A stretch of 64,000 nucleotides of DNA from NCBI RefSeq assembly GCF_000612725.1, contig NZ_HG964455.1, positions 337,418-401,417 on the forward strand, read 5' to 3'. Position 1 is the stretch's first letter. Every line of letters begins with the position of its first letter. The notes beneath the pieces were generated by a model. That model ran no database searches and was not told where the DNA came from. It saw only the letters and a program-made list of their open reading frames with translations. Shown here in pieces: positions 8,405 through 16,495 of this stretch. Origin of the DNA: Mycolicibacterium austroafricanum. Lineage in GTDB: Bacteria; Actinomycetota; Actinomycetes; Mycobacteriales; Mycobacteriaceae. Position numbers and translations under genes: made by a program.

Positions 8405-8959
8405 ATGTCCCACGATGATCTGCGCGAGGCGCTGCGCCGGGCCGCGTCGGCACTCAAGGCCGACGGCCCGCCGTTCGCGCTGGCCGGAAGCTACGCGCTC
8501 TGGGTGCACGGCGGCCCCGAACCCAGCCACGACGTCGACTTCGTGGTCGCCGAGGAGGATGTCGAGGCGGCGGCGATGACGCTGTCCAAGGCAGGTTTCG
8601 ATATCCGCCGTCCGCCCGAGGAGTGGCTGTTCAAGGCCGCGCTCGGAGTCGACGGGCCCGCGCTCGTCGACGTGCTGCACCGGATCAACCGCGTGCCGGT
8701 CGACGCCGCACTGATCGAGCGTGCCGAAGTCCAGGATGTGCTCGCGCTGGCCATCCCCGTCCTGACTCCCACCGAGGTCCTCACGCAGAAGCTGCGCGCG
8801 CTCAACGAACACCACTGCGATTTCACCGCCCTGCTGCCGTTGGTGCGCGCGGTGCGCGAGCAGCTCGACTGGCCCGCACTGCGCGAGAACACCTCGGCGA
8901 ACCCGTTCGCAGCGGCGTTCCTGTCCCTGTGTCAGAGCCTGGGCATCGCCCACGGTTAG
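8405..8959 (+). CDS. Nucleotidyltransferase-fold protein (AbiEii/MNT-like)
   Basis: The 184-residue protein shows a minimal nucleotidyltransferase core: L-A-G-S-Y-A-L-W-V-H-G followed by H-D-V-D-F-V-V, matching the GS and DxD elements of the polymerase-beta superfamily. The rest resembles DUF1814/AbiEii-like stand-alone enzymes with T-P-T-E-V-L-T-Q-K-L-R-A-L, a conserved helix in that group. No partner antitoxin gene is adjacent, so a toxin-antitoxin assignment is not supported. Its stop lies about 200 bp upstream of crp, with no other gene between. Confidence 0.65.
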   Translation: MSHDDLREALRRAASALKADGPPFALAGSYALWVHGGPEPSHDVDFVVAEEDVEAAAMTLSKAGFDIRRPPEEWLFKAALGVDGPALVDVLHRINRVPVDAALIERAEVQDVLALAIPVLTPTEVLTQKLRALNEHHCDFTALLPLVRAVREQLDWPALRENTSANPFAAAFLSLCQSLGIAHG

Positions 8960-9159
8960 CGAAGAGCGCTGAGGCATCGGCACATTCGGGAACCAGCTTG
9001 AGCAGCGCACCGGCTTGGCGGTTCCCGGCGCCGTAACGCAAACCGGCACGCACGCTCGCGAGATGTGCCCCGCACCTGCTACGTTACGCATGCTCTTGAT
9101 GTGTAATGCCTGCCTCGGGGCGGCGCGCGGGTCAAGCGCGCGAATCGGGAAAGGGCAGC

Positions 9160-9837
9160 GTGGACGAAGTACTGGCGCGGGCCGCCATCTTCCAGGGTGT
9201 GGATGCAGACGCCGTGGCGGCGCTGTGCAGCCAACTGCAGCAGGTGTCTTTCCCCCGCGGTCACCGGGTCTTCGCGGAAGGCGAACTGGGCGACCGGCTC
9301 TACATCATCACCTCCGGAAAGGTGAAGGTCGGCTGCGCCGCGCCCGACGGCCGCGAGAGCCTGCTGACGCTGATGGGGCCGGCCGACATGTTCGGCGAGC
9401 TGGCCATCTTCGACCCGGGGCCGCGAACGTCCACCGTCACCACCCTGACGGCGGTGCAGGCCGTCACGATGGATCGTGACGCACTGCGGTTCTGGATCGC
9501 CGAACGCCCCGAGATCGCCGATCAACTGCTGCGCGTGCTGGCCCGACGGCTGCGACGCACCAATGACACGTTGTCCGACCTGATCTTCACCGACGTACCG
9601 GGTCGAGTGGCCAAGCAGCTGCTCGACCTCGCACGCCGGTTCGGGGTCCAGCAGGACGGTTCCCTGCGGGTGGATCACGGGCTCACGCAGGAGGAGCTCG
9701 CCCAGCTGGCCGGCTCGTCCCGCGAGACGATCAACAAGGCGCTGGCCGATTTCGTGCAGCGCGGCTGGATCGAACAGCGCGGCAAGTCGACCATCATCCG
9801 CGATCCGGCCCGGCTGGCCCGCCGCGCACAGCGCTGA
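9160..9837 (+). CDS. crp: cAMP-receptor-type regulator (Crp/Fnr family)
   Basis: The 225-residue protein aligns along its length with mycobacterial Crp (Rv3676, 224 residues), starting at the GTG at 9160 rather than the upstream ATG. The cyclic-nucleotide domain contains G-E-L-A-I-F-D-P-G-P-R-T-S at 79-91 with Glu80, Arg89 and Thr90 in place for cAMP. The C-terminal helix-turn-helix L-T-Q-E-E-L-A-Q-L-A-G-S-S-R-E-T-I-N spans about 175-192. Fast-growing mycobacteria carry two such paralogs; the differences in the C-terminal tail (I-E-Q-R-G-K-S) and the neighbours here fit the second copy, but this cannot be settled without the other locus. Confidence 0.9.
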   Translation: MDEVLARAAIFQGVDADAVAALCSQLQQVSFPRGHRVFAEGELGDRLYIITSGKVKVGCAAPDGRESLLTLMGPADMFGELAIFDPGPRTSTVTTLTAVQAVTMDRDALRFWIAERPEIADQLLRVLARRLRRTNDTLSDLIFTDVPGRVAKQLLDLARRFGVQQDGSLRVDHGLTQEELAQLAGSSRETINKALADFVQRGWIEQRGKSTIIRDPARLARRAQR

Positions 9838-9949
9838 AAGCCGATCGTCGATCAGCTCCCGCGCCACCCTGACCGGTCCGGTTGGATATCGCCGCGCCGA
9901 CGGGCCCTCCCCTGTCGGGACGACCCCGCTATCGCCTGCCTGTCGACCG

Positions 9950-10231
9950 TCAGATGCACCCGTTGATGCAGTAGTCGGCCGGCGTCCGTTCCTCGGGCAG
10001 CGGTACGGAAGGGTCGGCCGCCGGCATATTCTGCGTCAGGTCGATGTCACCCTCCCACTCGGGGGCAATCGGCACGAAGTGGCAGAGGAACGTCACCGCC
10101 AACTGACAAGGATTCTCCACCGGCTCGGCGAGTGACGCAGGCGGCGAGGCGATCACAAAGCCCAGAGCTCCGGCCCCGATTGCAGCGCCCACCCGTCGCC
10201 GGATCCGGAGTCGCCGTTGCGATGTTCTCAT
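9950..10231 (-). CDS. Small secreted mycobacterial protein
   Basis: This 93-residue protein begins with an Arg-rich n-region and a hydrophobic stretch ending A-S-L-A-E-P, a clear Sec signal peptide with cleavage around residue 36. The mature part is about 57 residues with four cysteines: C-Q-L-A-V-T-F-L-C near its start and C-I-N-G-C-I at the very end, probably two disulfides. The segment P-I-A-P-E-W-E-G-D-I-D-L-T resembles small mycobacterial secreted proteins sometimes labelled fibronectin-binding; I do not assert that function. A 25-bp inverted repeat at 10297-10321, shared with the catabolic island, lies 66 bp upstream. Confidence 0.75.
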   Translation of the reverse strand: MRTSQRRLRIRRRVGAAIGAGALGFVIASPPASLAEPVENPCQLAVTFLCHFVPIAPEWEGDIDLTQNMPAADPSVPLPEERTPADYCINGCI

Positions 10232-10296
10232 CGTGTCCCACCTACGTGACGAACTGTGTCGGAGACGGCAGACATCGCCGCCGGCAGCACCGGTCA

Positions 10297-10321
10297 GTAA
10301 ACCTAACGTCGCACGGTTTAC
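10297..10321. promoter_or_regulatory. 25-bp operator-like inverted repeat (7-11-7)
   Basis: GTAAACC at 10297-10303 and GGTTTAC at 10315-10321 are a perfect 7-bp inverted repeat around an 11-bp spacer that begins TAACG. The same architecture occurs at 23422-23446 and 23543-23567. The site is 66 bp upstream of the secreted-protein start (minus strand); TAGGTT read on the minus strand could also act as a -10 hexamer. Confidence 0.6.
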
Positions 10322-10715
10322 TCCCTGGCAATCTACCCTGGCGCCGCAGCTGCTGCCAAGACCCGATCGGGAGCGGCACCAGCAACCACGGCCGTGGCCC
10401 AGCAACGGCGCCGCCCCTCGTCGGCCAGTCGCTCGGCCACCCACCGCTTGGCCGACCCCCGATGCGCACGACCCTTGGCGACAGCGCGCTCGCCGCGCGC
10501 CCGACTCGACCACCGATGCGGACAACCGGATCCCCCGACACGGAGACCGGCCCGGTCTCACACCACACCGTTCGAACGCGAGCTCTGCCGATCCGGTCGG
10601 CTCGATTCCCCTTCTGACGCCATAGCCATCCCGGCGACCGCGCCGCGCCACCTCCTGAATCAGTATGTTCCACCTGCATATACGCATCCGAAGAACACAC
10701 AAACCGGACAGCCGA

Positions 10716-10746
10716 TTGACCATCAATATCTATAGCGGTAAGGTTT
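10716..10746 (+). promoter_or_regulatory. Sigma-A-type promoter of the mce operon
   Basis: TTGACC at 10716-10721 and TAAGGT at 10739-10744 are separated by exactly 17 bp. The spacer and -10 (10726-10746) match 18 of 21 bases of the promoter at 24050-24070 in front of the SDR-P450-Rieske operon, in the same register. Transcription would start near 10751, leaving a leader of about 325 nt. Confidence 0.65.
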
Positions 10747-11073
10747 GCGCAGCCCGGTGGCCTGGGTCACAGTGCACCGATACCCGCGCACGGAGGCACA
10801 GCACTCGGCCGTTCCAGACCGCACGCCGATGACCGAGATACGACCACAAGCTTGAAAGATGGAGGCGCATCCCATGCTCGGAGTGGGACCACGCGACGCG
10901 TCGCCGCGGGTCGGCCTGTTCGCGCCCAGAAACGGGCAGGGCGCAGGCCGCCACCGACAGAGCAAACATCGGTCTGCCTCATATCCGTCCAGAACTCCGC
11001 GACCGACTGCTGTCCCTCATCCCTCGCGTCGTGACACCGTCGGCCGCAAGCCGGCGAGCACCCGGGGTCGGGG

Positions 11074-11931
11074 ATGTCCGGAATGAGTCAGACCGCGGGC
11101 CCCGAATCGCCCAACAGCTCGGTATCGGCCTTGTCCCGCAGCAGGTTTGACGAGGGTCTGACGCGATTCTCGGCCACCCCGACGGCGAAGCCACTGCGCG
11201 CGCTCGGCGGATTCTTCGCCATGGCGCTGGATGTGCTCGTGCTCATTCCGCGCCGCCCTTTCGCATGGCGAGAGTTTCTGCTGCAGGCCTGGTTCGTGGC
11301 GCGTGTGTCGATGATGCCGACTCTGATGCTGGCCATCCCGTTCACGGTGCTGATGGTCTTCACCTTCAACATCCTGCTGGTGGAGTTCGGTGCCGCCGAC
11401 TATTCGGGGACCGGCGCGGCATACGGGACCGTCACCCAGATCGGCCCTGTGGTCACGGTTCTCGTGGTCTCGGGAGCCGGCGCCACCGCCATGTGCGCAG
11501 ACCTCGGCGCACGCACCATCCGAGAGGAACTGGACGCCTTGAAAGTGATGGGCGTCGACCCGATACAAGCGCTGGTCGTTCCCCGGGTGCTCGCCGCGAC
11601 AGTCGTCGCCACTCTGTTGTCGTCGGTGGTCATCCTCGTCGGCCTCGTGGGCAGTTTCGTCTTTGCAGTCTTCATCCAGCACGTGACACCGGGCTCTTTC
11701 GTCGGCGGGCTCACCGTCATCACCAAGGCACCCGACGTGGTGATCTCGTTGATCAAGTCGAGCCTGTTCGGGCTCGCGGCCGGGCTGATCGCCTGCTACA
11801 AGGGCGTTTCCGTGCGCGGAGGCCCCGCCGGCGTCGGTAATGCCGTGAACGAGACCGTCGTGTACACCTTCATGGCGCTGTTCGCCATCAACATCATCGC
11901 CACTGCGGTGGGAGTGAAGGCAACCCTGTGA
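11074..11931 (+). CDS. yrbEA: YrbEA, ABC permease subunit of the Mce system
   Basis: The 285-residue protein is a MlaE/YrbE-family permease with an N-terminal cytoplasmic region followed by about five to six membrane segments. The conserved cytoplasmic loop reads E-E-L-D-A-L-K-V-M-G-V-D-P, and the C-terminal K-G-V-S-V-R-G-G-P-A-G-V-G-N-A-V motif is also present. With YrbEB it forms the inner-membrane channel of an Mce lipid importer driven by the MceG ATPase, which is encoded elsewhere. ATGs at 11074 and 11083 are both possible starts. The stop overlaps the yrbEB GTG by four bases. First gene of an eight-gene operon. Confidence 0.95.
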   Translation: MSGMSQTAGPESPNSSVSALSRSRFDEGLTRFSATPTAKPLRALGGFFAMALDVLVLIPRRPFAWREFLLQAWFVARVSMMPTLMLAIPFTVLMVFTFNILLVEFGAADYSGTGAAYGTVTQIGPVVTVLVVSGAGATAMCADLGARTIREELDALKVMGVDPIQALVVPRVLAATVVATLLSSVVILVGLVGSFVFAVFIQHVTPGSFVGGLTVITKAPDVVISLIKSSLFGLAAGLIACYKGVSVRGGPAGVGNAVNETVVYTFMALFAINIIATAVGVKATL

Positions 11932-12782
11932 GCACCAGCGTCCCGGCCGGCATGCACCCTCGGTTGCATCGCGCCTACAGCAGGCACGTCGAAGGTCTCA
12001 CGCGGATCGGCACTCAGTCCCAGTTCTACTTCACCACAGTCGCGGGAATCCGCGATGCGCTGGTCCACTACAAGGGCGAAACCGTACGTCTGATCGCCCA
12101 GATGAGTCTGGGCACAGGGGCATTGGCGATCATCGGGGGAACGGTGGTGATCGTCGGATTCCTGACACTGTCGACCGGTGCGCTCGTCGCGGTTCAGGGC
12201 TACAACCAGTTCGCCAACGTCGGCGTCGAAGCCTTGACCGGCTTCGCGTCCGCGTTCTTCAACGTGCGGCTCATCGCCCCCGTCATCGCTGGGATCGCCC
12301 TCGCCGCGACCATCGGTGCCGGCGCAACCGCGCAACTCGGGGCGATGCGGATCAACGAGGAGATCGACGCTCTGGAGGTGATGGGCGTGCGGTCGGTGGC
12401 ATACCTGGCGTCCAACCGCGTCATCGCGGGCGTGATCGTCGTGATGCCGCTGTACTGCGTCGCGATGATCACGGCCTTCCTGGCGGCGCGGTTCGGGACA
12501 ACCGTGATCTACGGACAGTCCAGCGGTGTCTACGACCATTACTTCAACACCTTCCTGAATCCGACCGACATCATCTGGTCGTTCTTTCAGGCGGTCCTGA
12601 TGGCGATTGTCATCATGCTCGTCCACACCTACTACGGGTTCAACGCATCCGGCGGTCCGGCAGGTGTCGGCGAAGCGGTGGGCCGAGCGGTCCGGACATC
12701 CATGATCGCGGCCGTCTTCGTCGTGTTGTTCGTCTCGCTGGCGATCTACGGCCAGTCCGGCAACTTCAATCTGTCGGGATAA
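11928..12782 (+). CDS. yrbEB: YrbEB, ABC permease subunit of the Mce system
   Basis: The protein has 284 residues from a GTG at 11928 that overlaps the upstream TGA. It has the MlaE permease fold with the loop N-E-E-I-D-A-L-E-V-M-G-V-R-S and the C-terminal N-A-S-G-G-P-A-G-V-G-E-A-V-G. As in other Mce loci it pairs with YrbEA to form a heterodimeric permease in the cytoplasmic membrane. It is followed after three bases by mceA. Confidence 0.95.
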   Translation: MSTSVPAGMHPRLHRAYSRHVEGLTRIGTQSQFYFTTVAGIRDALVHYKGETVRLIAQMSLGTGALAIIGGTVVIVGFLTLSTGALVAVQGYNQFANVGVEALTGFASAFFNVRLIAPVIAGIALAATIGAGATAQLGAMRINEEIDALEVMGVRSVAYLASNRVIAGVIVVMPLYCVAMITAFLAARFGTTVIYGQSSGVYDHYFNTFLNPTDIIWSFFQAVLMAIVIMLVHTYYGFNASGGPAGVGEAVGRAVRTSMIAAVFVVLFVSLAIYGQSGNFNLSG

Positions 12783-12785
12783 CGC

Positions 12786-14162
12786 ATGCGTACGGGGCAC
12801 CGAATCGATCGGATCCATCCGCTGTGGTGGACCGCGGGACTGTTCACGGCGATCGCCGTCTTCGTGGCGGTGTGTACGGCGTCGTTCACCGGAACGTTCC
12901 ACAACTACCTGCCGGTCACTGTGACGTCTGATCGCACCGGCCTGGTCATGGAGTCCGGCGCCAAGGTGAAGATGCGCGGCGTCGAGGTGGGCCGCGTCGC
13001 CGGTGTCGCCGGAGGCAACGAGCACGTCAGCCTCAAACTCGAGCTCTACCCCGATAAGGTCGGCATGATCCCGGCCAATGTCGAACCAGAGATCAAAGCC
13101 ACCACCGCATTCGGGGCCAAGTACGTCGACTTCGTCTACCCGCAGGACCCGAGCGGCACGAGTCTGGCCCCGGACGCGGTGCTGGCCTCGCGTAACGTCG
13201 GCACCGAAGTCAACACGGTGTTCGACAGCCTCGTCAGCATTCTCGATCAGATCGAGGTGCCCAAGCTCAAGGCGGTGCTGTCGGCTGTCGCCGAGGGCGT
13301 ACGCGGCAAGGGCGAGCGGATCGGCCAGGCGATCACCGGCGCCGAGCACGTTCTGCAGGCGGTGAACCCGAGAATGGACACCGTTGCGGCGGACTGGCGG
13401 TCCGTTCAGGATTTCAGTGACGCGTACAGCCCTGCCGCCGAAGACATCATGGCCGCCCTGGACGCAGCCAGCACAACCAGCACCACCATCACGGGGAACG
13501 CGCAGAGCCTCGACGCCCTGTTGCTCAACGTCACCGGATTCGCCAACAGCGGCATCAACCTTCTGGCCGGAAATCGCGACACCCTCGTCGAGGCCGTCAA
13601 CGTGCTCGAGCCGACGACAGCACTGCTGCTCAAATACAACCCCGAGTACACCTGCACAATCCAGGGCGCCCAGATCTTTCTCGACAAAGCCGGCAACGAA
13701 TGGTTCGGCGGCAACGGTCGCACGGTGTACCTCGACGCAGGCATAGCGTTCGGCGACGATCTGTACGAGTACCCGAAGAACCTGCCCGTGGTGGCCGCCA
13801 AAGGTGGGCCCGGCGGCAAGCCGGGCTGTGGATCGCTGCCCGACGTCGCCAAGAACTTCCCTGTCCGACAACTGATCACCGATACGGGGTTCGGGACAGG
13901 GCTGGACTGGCGCCCCAACCCCGGCATCGGTCAGATCTGCGCCGCCGACTACTTTCCCGTCACACGGGCGCTACCAGAGCCCCCGCACGTCGGCAGATGC
14001 ATGCCCGGCCCCGCGCCCGGACCCCCTCCCGCGTACCCGGGCGGCCCTCCGTACGGCGCCCCCTGGTACACCGCCGACGGCACACCGCTCTACCCCGGCC
14101 TGCCCGAACCACCACCGCCCGCGCCGTCACCGCCGTCACCGCCGGCACCCGCAGCGCCATGA
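12786..14162 (+). CDS. mceA: MceA, substrate-binding subunit
   Basis: This 458-residue protein has one N-terminal membrane anchor (about residues 15-32) and an MCE/MlaD beta-barrel domain starting V-T-V-T-S-D-R-T-G-L-V-M-E-S-G-A-K-V-K-M-R. A long helical CUP1 region follows, then a cysteine-containing region and a Pro/Gly-rich tail of about 60 residues. In Mce complexes the six Mce proteins form a hexameric ring with a long periplasmic helical tunnel carrying hydrophobic substrates to YrbE. The tail is probably surface or cell-wall contacting. Spacing to yrbEB is three bases. Confidence 0.95.
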   Translation: MRTGHRIDRIHPLWWTAGLFTAIAVFVAVCTASFTGTFHNYLPVTVTSDRTGLVMESGAKVKMRGVEVGRVAGVAGGNEHVSLKLELYPDKVGMIPANVEPEIKATTAFGAKYVDFVYPQDPSGTSLAPDAVLASRNVGTEVNTVFDSLVSILDQIEVPKLKAVLSAVAEGVRGKGERIGQAITGAEHVLQAVNPRMDTVAADWRSVQDFSDAYSPAAEDIMAALDAASTTSTTITGNAQSLDALLLNVTGFANSGINLLAGNRDTLVEAVNVLEPTTALLLKYNPEYTCTIQGAQIFLDKAGNEWFGGNGRTVYLDAGIAFGDDLYEYPKNLPVVAAKGGPGGKPGCGSLPDVAKNFPVRQLITDTGFGTGLDWRPNPGIGQICAADYFPVTRALPEPPHVGRCMPGPAPGPPPAYPGGPPYGAPWYTADGTPLYPGLPEPPPPAPSPPSPPAPAAP

Positions 14163-14186
14163 GCAGGAAGCCGAGGAGGTCCGACC

Positions 14187-15218
14187 GTGCATGACAATCT
14201 CCGTCGCGCCACGATCAGCTTCACGCTCTTCGTCATCGTCTGTCTGGTAGGCACGTTCGCACTGCTGGCGGTCTTCTCGCAGTACCGCTTCTCCAGCACA
14301 CAGACCTTTCGGGCCGAGTTCAGCGACGTCAGCGGACTGGCCGACGGCGACTTCGTCCGCATCGCCGGCGTGGAGGTCGGCAAAGTCACCAGCATCTCGG
14401 TGACCGACCAGTCGATCGCCCTGGTCGAGTTCAGCGTGGACCCGACAGTGGAGTTGACCTCCGCAAGCAGGGCAGCAGTGCGCTGGGAAAACCCTATCGG
14501 GGACCGCTATATGGCCCTCACCGAAGGCTCCGGCGGCGGGCAACGGCGACTCGACCCGGGCAGCACCATCGCGGTGTCCCACACCGAGCCGGCGCTCGAC
14601 CTCGACACTCTCCTCGGCGGATTTCGGCCACTGTTCCGGGCCCTAGATCCGCAACAGGTCAACACCCTTTCCAGTCAATTGATCGGCGCCTTCCAGGGCG
14701 AAGGTGCAACGATCAACTCGTTTCTCAGCCAGGCCGCGGTCGTCACGGGCACCCTGGCCGACCGTGACGAACTGATCGGCGAGGTGATCGACAACCTCAA
14801 CGCCGTCATGAGCACCTTCGGAGACGAACACACACAGTTCGCCAAGGCAGTCGACTCGTTGTCGCAGCTGATCGGCGGGCTGGCCGCGCGGCGTACCGAC
14901 ATCGCCAACACCGTCGCCCACACCAATGCTGCCGCAGCGACCATCGCCGACATGCTCGGCCAGGCCAGGGAACCACTCAAACACACCGTCACTCAGGGAG
15001 ATCGCGTCGCCTCCATCATCGCTGCCGACCATGAATGGGTCGACGACTACCTGGAGACGATCCCGCAGTCCTACAAGGTGCTGAGCCGCCTCGGGATCAT
15101 GGGTGACTTCTTCACCTTCTACCTCTGCGATCTGGTCCTGAAGGTCAACGGTAAAGGCGGACAACCGGTCTACGTGAAGCTGGCGGGACAGGACACGGGG
15201 CGGTGCGAACCGCGATGA
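14187..15218 (+). CDS. mceB: MceB, substrate-binding subunit
   Basis: The protein has 343 residues from a GTG at 14187 with a strong GAGGAGG ribosome binding site. An N-terminal membrane helix (F-T-L-F-V-I-V-C-L-V-G-T-F-A-L-L-A-V-F) precedes an MCE domain with D-V-S-G-L-A-D-G-D-F-V-R-I-A-G-V-E-V-G-K-V and a helical C-terminal region. It lacks the proline-rich tail of MceA and MceC, as is usual for MceB. Its TGA overlaps the mceC ATG. Confidence 0.94.
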   Translation: MHDNLRRATISFTLFVIVCLVGTFALLAVFSQYRFSSTQTFRAEFSDVSGLADGDFVRIAGVEVGKVTSISVTDQSIALVEFSVDPTVELTSASRAAVRWENPIGDRYMALTEGSGGGQRRLDPGSTIAVSHTEPALDLDTLLGGFRPLFRALDPQQVNTLSSQLIGAFQGEGATINSFLSQAAVVTGTLADRDELIGEVIDNLNAVMSTFGDEHTQFAKAVDSLSQLIGGLAARRTDIANTVAHTNAAAATIADMLGQAREPLKHTVTQGDRVASIIAADHEWVDDYLETIPQSYKVLSRLGIMGDFFTFYLCDLVLKVNGKGGQPVYVKLAGQDTGRCEPR

Positions 15219-16495
15219 GGTCATTCTCCGAACGAAATCATGTGCTCATCGGTGGGATCGGGATCCTGTGTGTCGCCGGAACCGTCGCGGCCGCGCTGCA
15301 ATACGACAACCTGCCCTTCTTCGGCGGGTCGCGCAGCTACTCCGCCTATTTCAGCGAGGCAGGCGGGCTGCAGTCAGGTGCGGCCGTACAGGTTGCCGGA
15401 TACCAGGTGGGCGAGGTGTCCTCGGTCGACCTCGACGGTGCCCGCGTCCTGATCACGTTCGACGTCGACAAAGACATCCGCCTCGGCGAGCAGACCGAAG
15501 CGAACATCCGCACCAAGAGCCTGCTGGGCGCCAAGGTCCTGGAGATCACCCCGCGCGGTGACGGCTACCTGAGCACGGCGATTCCGGTCGACCGCACCAA
15601 GGCGCCCTACCAGCTGCCGGACGCCCTCGGTGACCTGACCGCCACGATCGACGGCCTCGACACCGACGCCGTGTCGGGGTCTCTGGCGACCCTCGGCGAG
15701 ACGTTCAAGGACACTCCACCGCAGCTGCGCGCCGCCGTACAGGGCGTGGGTCGCTTCTCCGAGACGTTGAGCACCCGCGACGCCACCCTGCGGAACCTGT
15801 TGACCGACGCGAACACCGCCACCGCCGTGCTGTCCGATCGCGCCGGCGACATCGCCACCCTGGTGGCCAACAGCAATGCCCTGCTGGCAGAACTTCGGAC
15901 TCAAACCGACGCGCTGGCACAGATTTCGACGAACCTGTCAGCACTCGCGCATCAGATGAAGGGCTTCATCGACGACAACCGGGCCCAGCTGAAACCGACA
16001 CTGGACAAGCTCAACGTCATCCTCTCGATCGTCGACAAACACAAGGCCGGCCTCCAAGAGGCGATCAAGTACCTCAATCAGTACGCCATGTCCCTCGGCG
16101 AATCGGTGGCGTCCGGTCCGTTCTTCAAGGCGTACATCGCCAACCTGCTCCCCGGCCAGTTCATCCAGCCCTTCATCGACGCCGCGTTCTCCGACCTCGG
16201 CCTGGACCCGAACGTCCTGCTGCCGTCGGAACGGACCGACCCCCAGACCGGTCAGGAGGCCACCCCGCCGATGCCTGTGCCCTTCCCACGCACCGGCCAG
16301 GGTGGCGAACCCAGAATGACGCTGCCAGAAGCGATCACCGGCAATCCCGGAGATCAACAGTGCGGTCCGCCGGGGAGCGCCCTGCCCGGGCCGGGCTGTT
16401 ACCCGTACCGCGAGCCGTTGCCTGCGCCGCCTCCCGGCGGCCCACCGCCGGGTCCGCCGGCCGCGGTGCAGCCCACCGACGGAGGACAGCGATGA
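15215..16495 (+). CDS. mceC: MceC, substrate-binding subunit
   Basis: The 426-residue protein starts at the ATG at 15215 that overlaps the mceB stop; a GTG twelve bases upstream is possible but lacks support. It has an N-terminal membrane helix, an MCE domain (E-A-G-G-L-Q-S-G-A-A-V-Q-V-A-G-Y-Q-V-G-E-V), a long helical section and a Pro-rich tail from about residue 340 that ends in runs of P-P-G-G-P-P. Cysteine pairs near the tail may form disulfides. The mceD ATG overlaps its TGA. Confidence 0.94.
   Translation: MRSFSERNHVLIGGIGILCVAGTVAAALQYDNLPFFGGSRSYSAYFSEAGGLQSGAAVQVAGYQVGEVSSVDLDGARVLITFDVDKDIRLGEQTEANIRTKSLLGAKVLEITPRGDGYLSTAIPVDRTKAPYQLPDALGDLTATIDGLDTDAVSGSLATLGETFKDTPPQLRAAVQGVGRFSETLSTRDATLRNLLTDANTATAVLSDRAGDIATLVANSNALLAELRTQTDALAQISTNLSALAHQMKGFIDDNRAQLKPTLDKLNVILSIVDKHKAGLQEAIKYLNQYAMSLGESVASGPFFKAYIANLLPGQFIQPFIDAAFSDLGLDPNVLLPSERTDPQTGQEATPPMPVPFPRTGQGGEPRMTLPEAITGNPGDQQCGPPGSALPGPGCYPYREPLPAPPPGGPPPGPPAAVQPTDGGQR

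Larger units (their letters stand above)
10232..11073. other. 842-bp intergenic regulatory region between the secreted-protein gene and mce
   Basis: No convincing gene is present; open frames here have unremarkable codon use. The region holds the inverted repeat at 10297-10321, a sigma-A-type promoter at 10716-10746, and then about 325 bases of transcribed leader before yrbEA. Within the leader an open frame with ATG at 10874 (preceded by GGAGG) ends in TGA at 11084-11086, overlapping the alternative yrbEA ATG at 11083; its third-position GC is lower than in the flanking genes, so it is probably fortuitous. Confidence 0.5.

Noticed and set aside
8405..8959. Toxin of an AbiE-type toxin-antitoxin pair
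   Set aside because: There is no adjacent antitoxin gene; neighbours are a divergent phosphatase-family gene and crp.
10242..10700. Genes on either strand in the gap before mce
   Set aside because: The open frames are rich in Arg, Pro and Ser, lack ribosome binding sites and overlap the regulatory elements.
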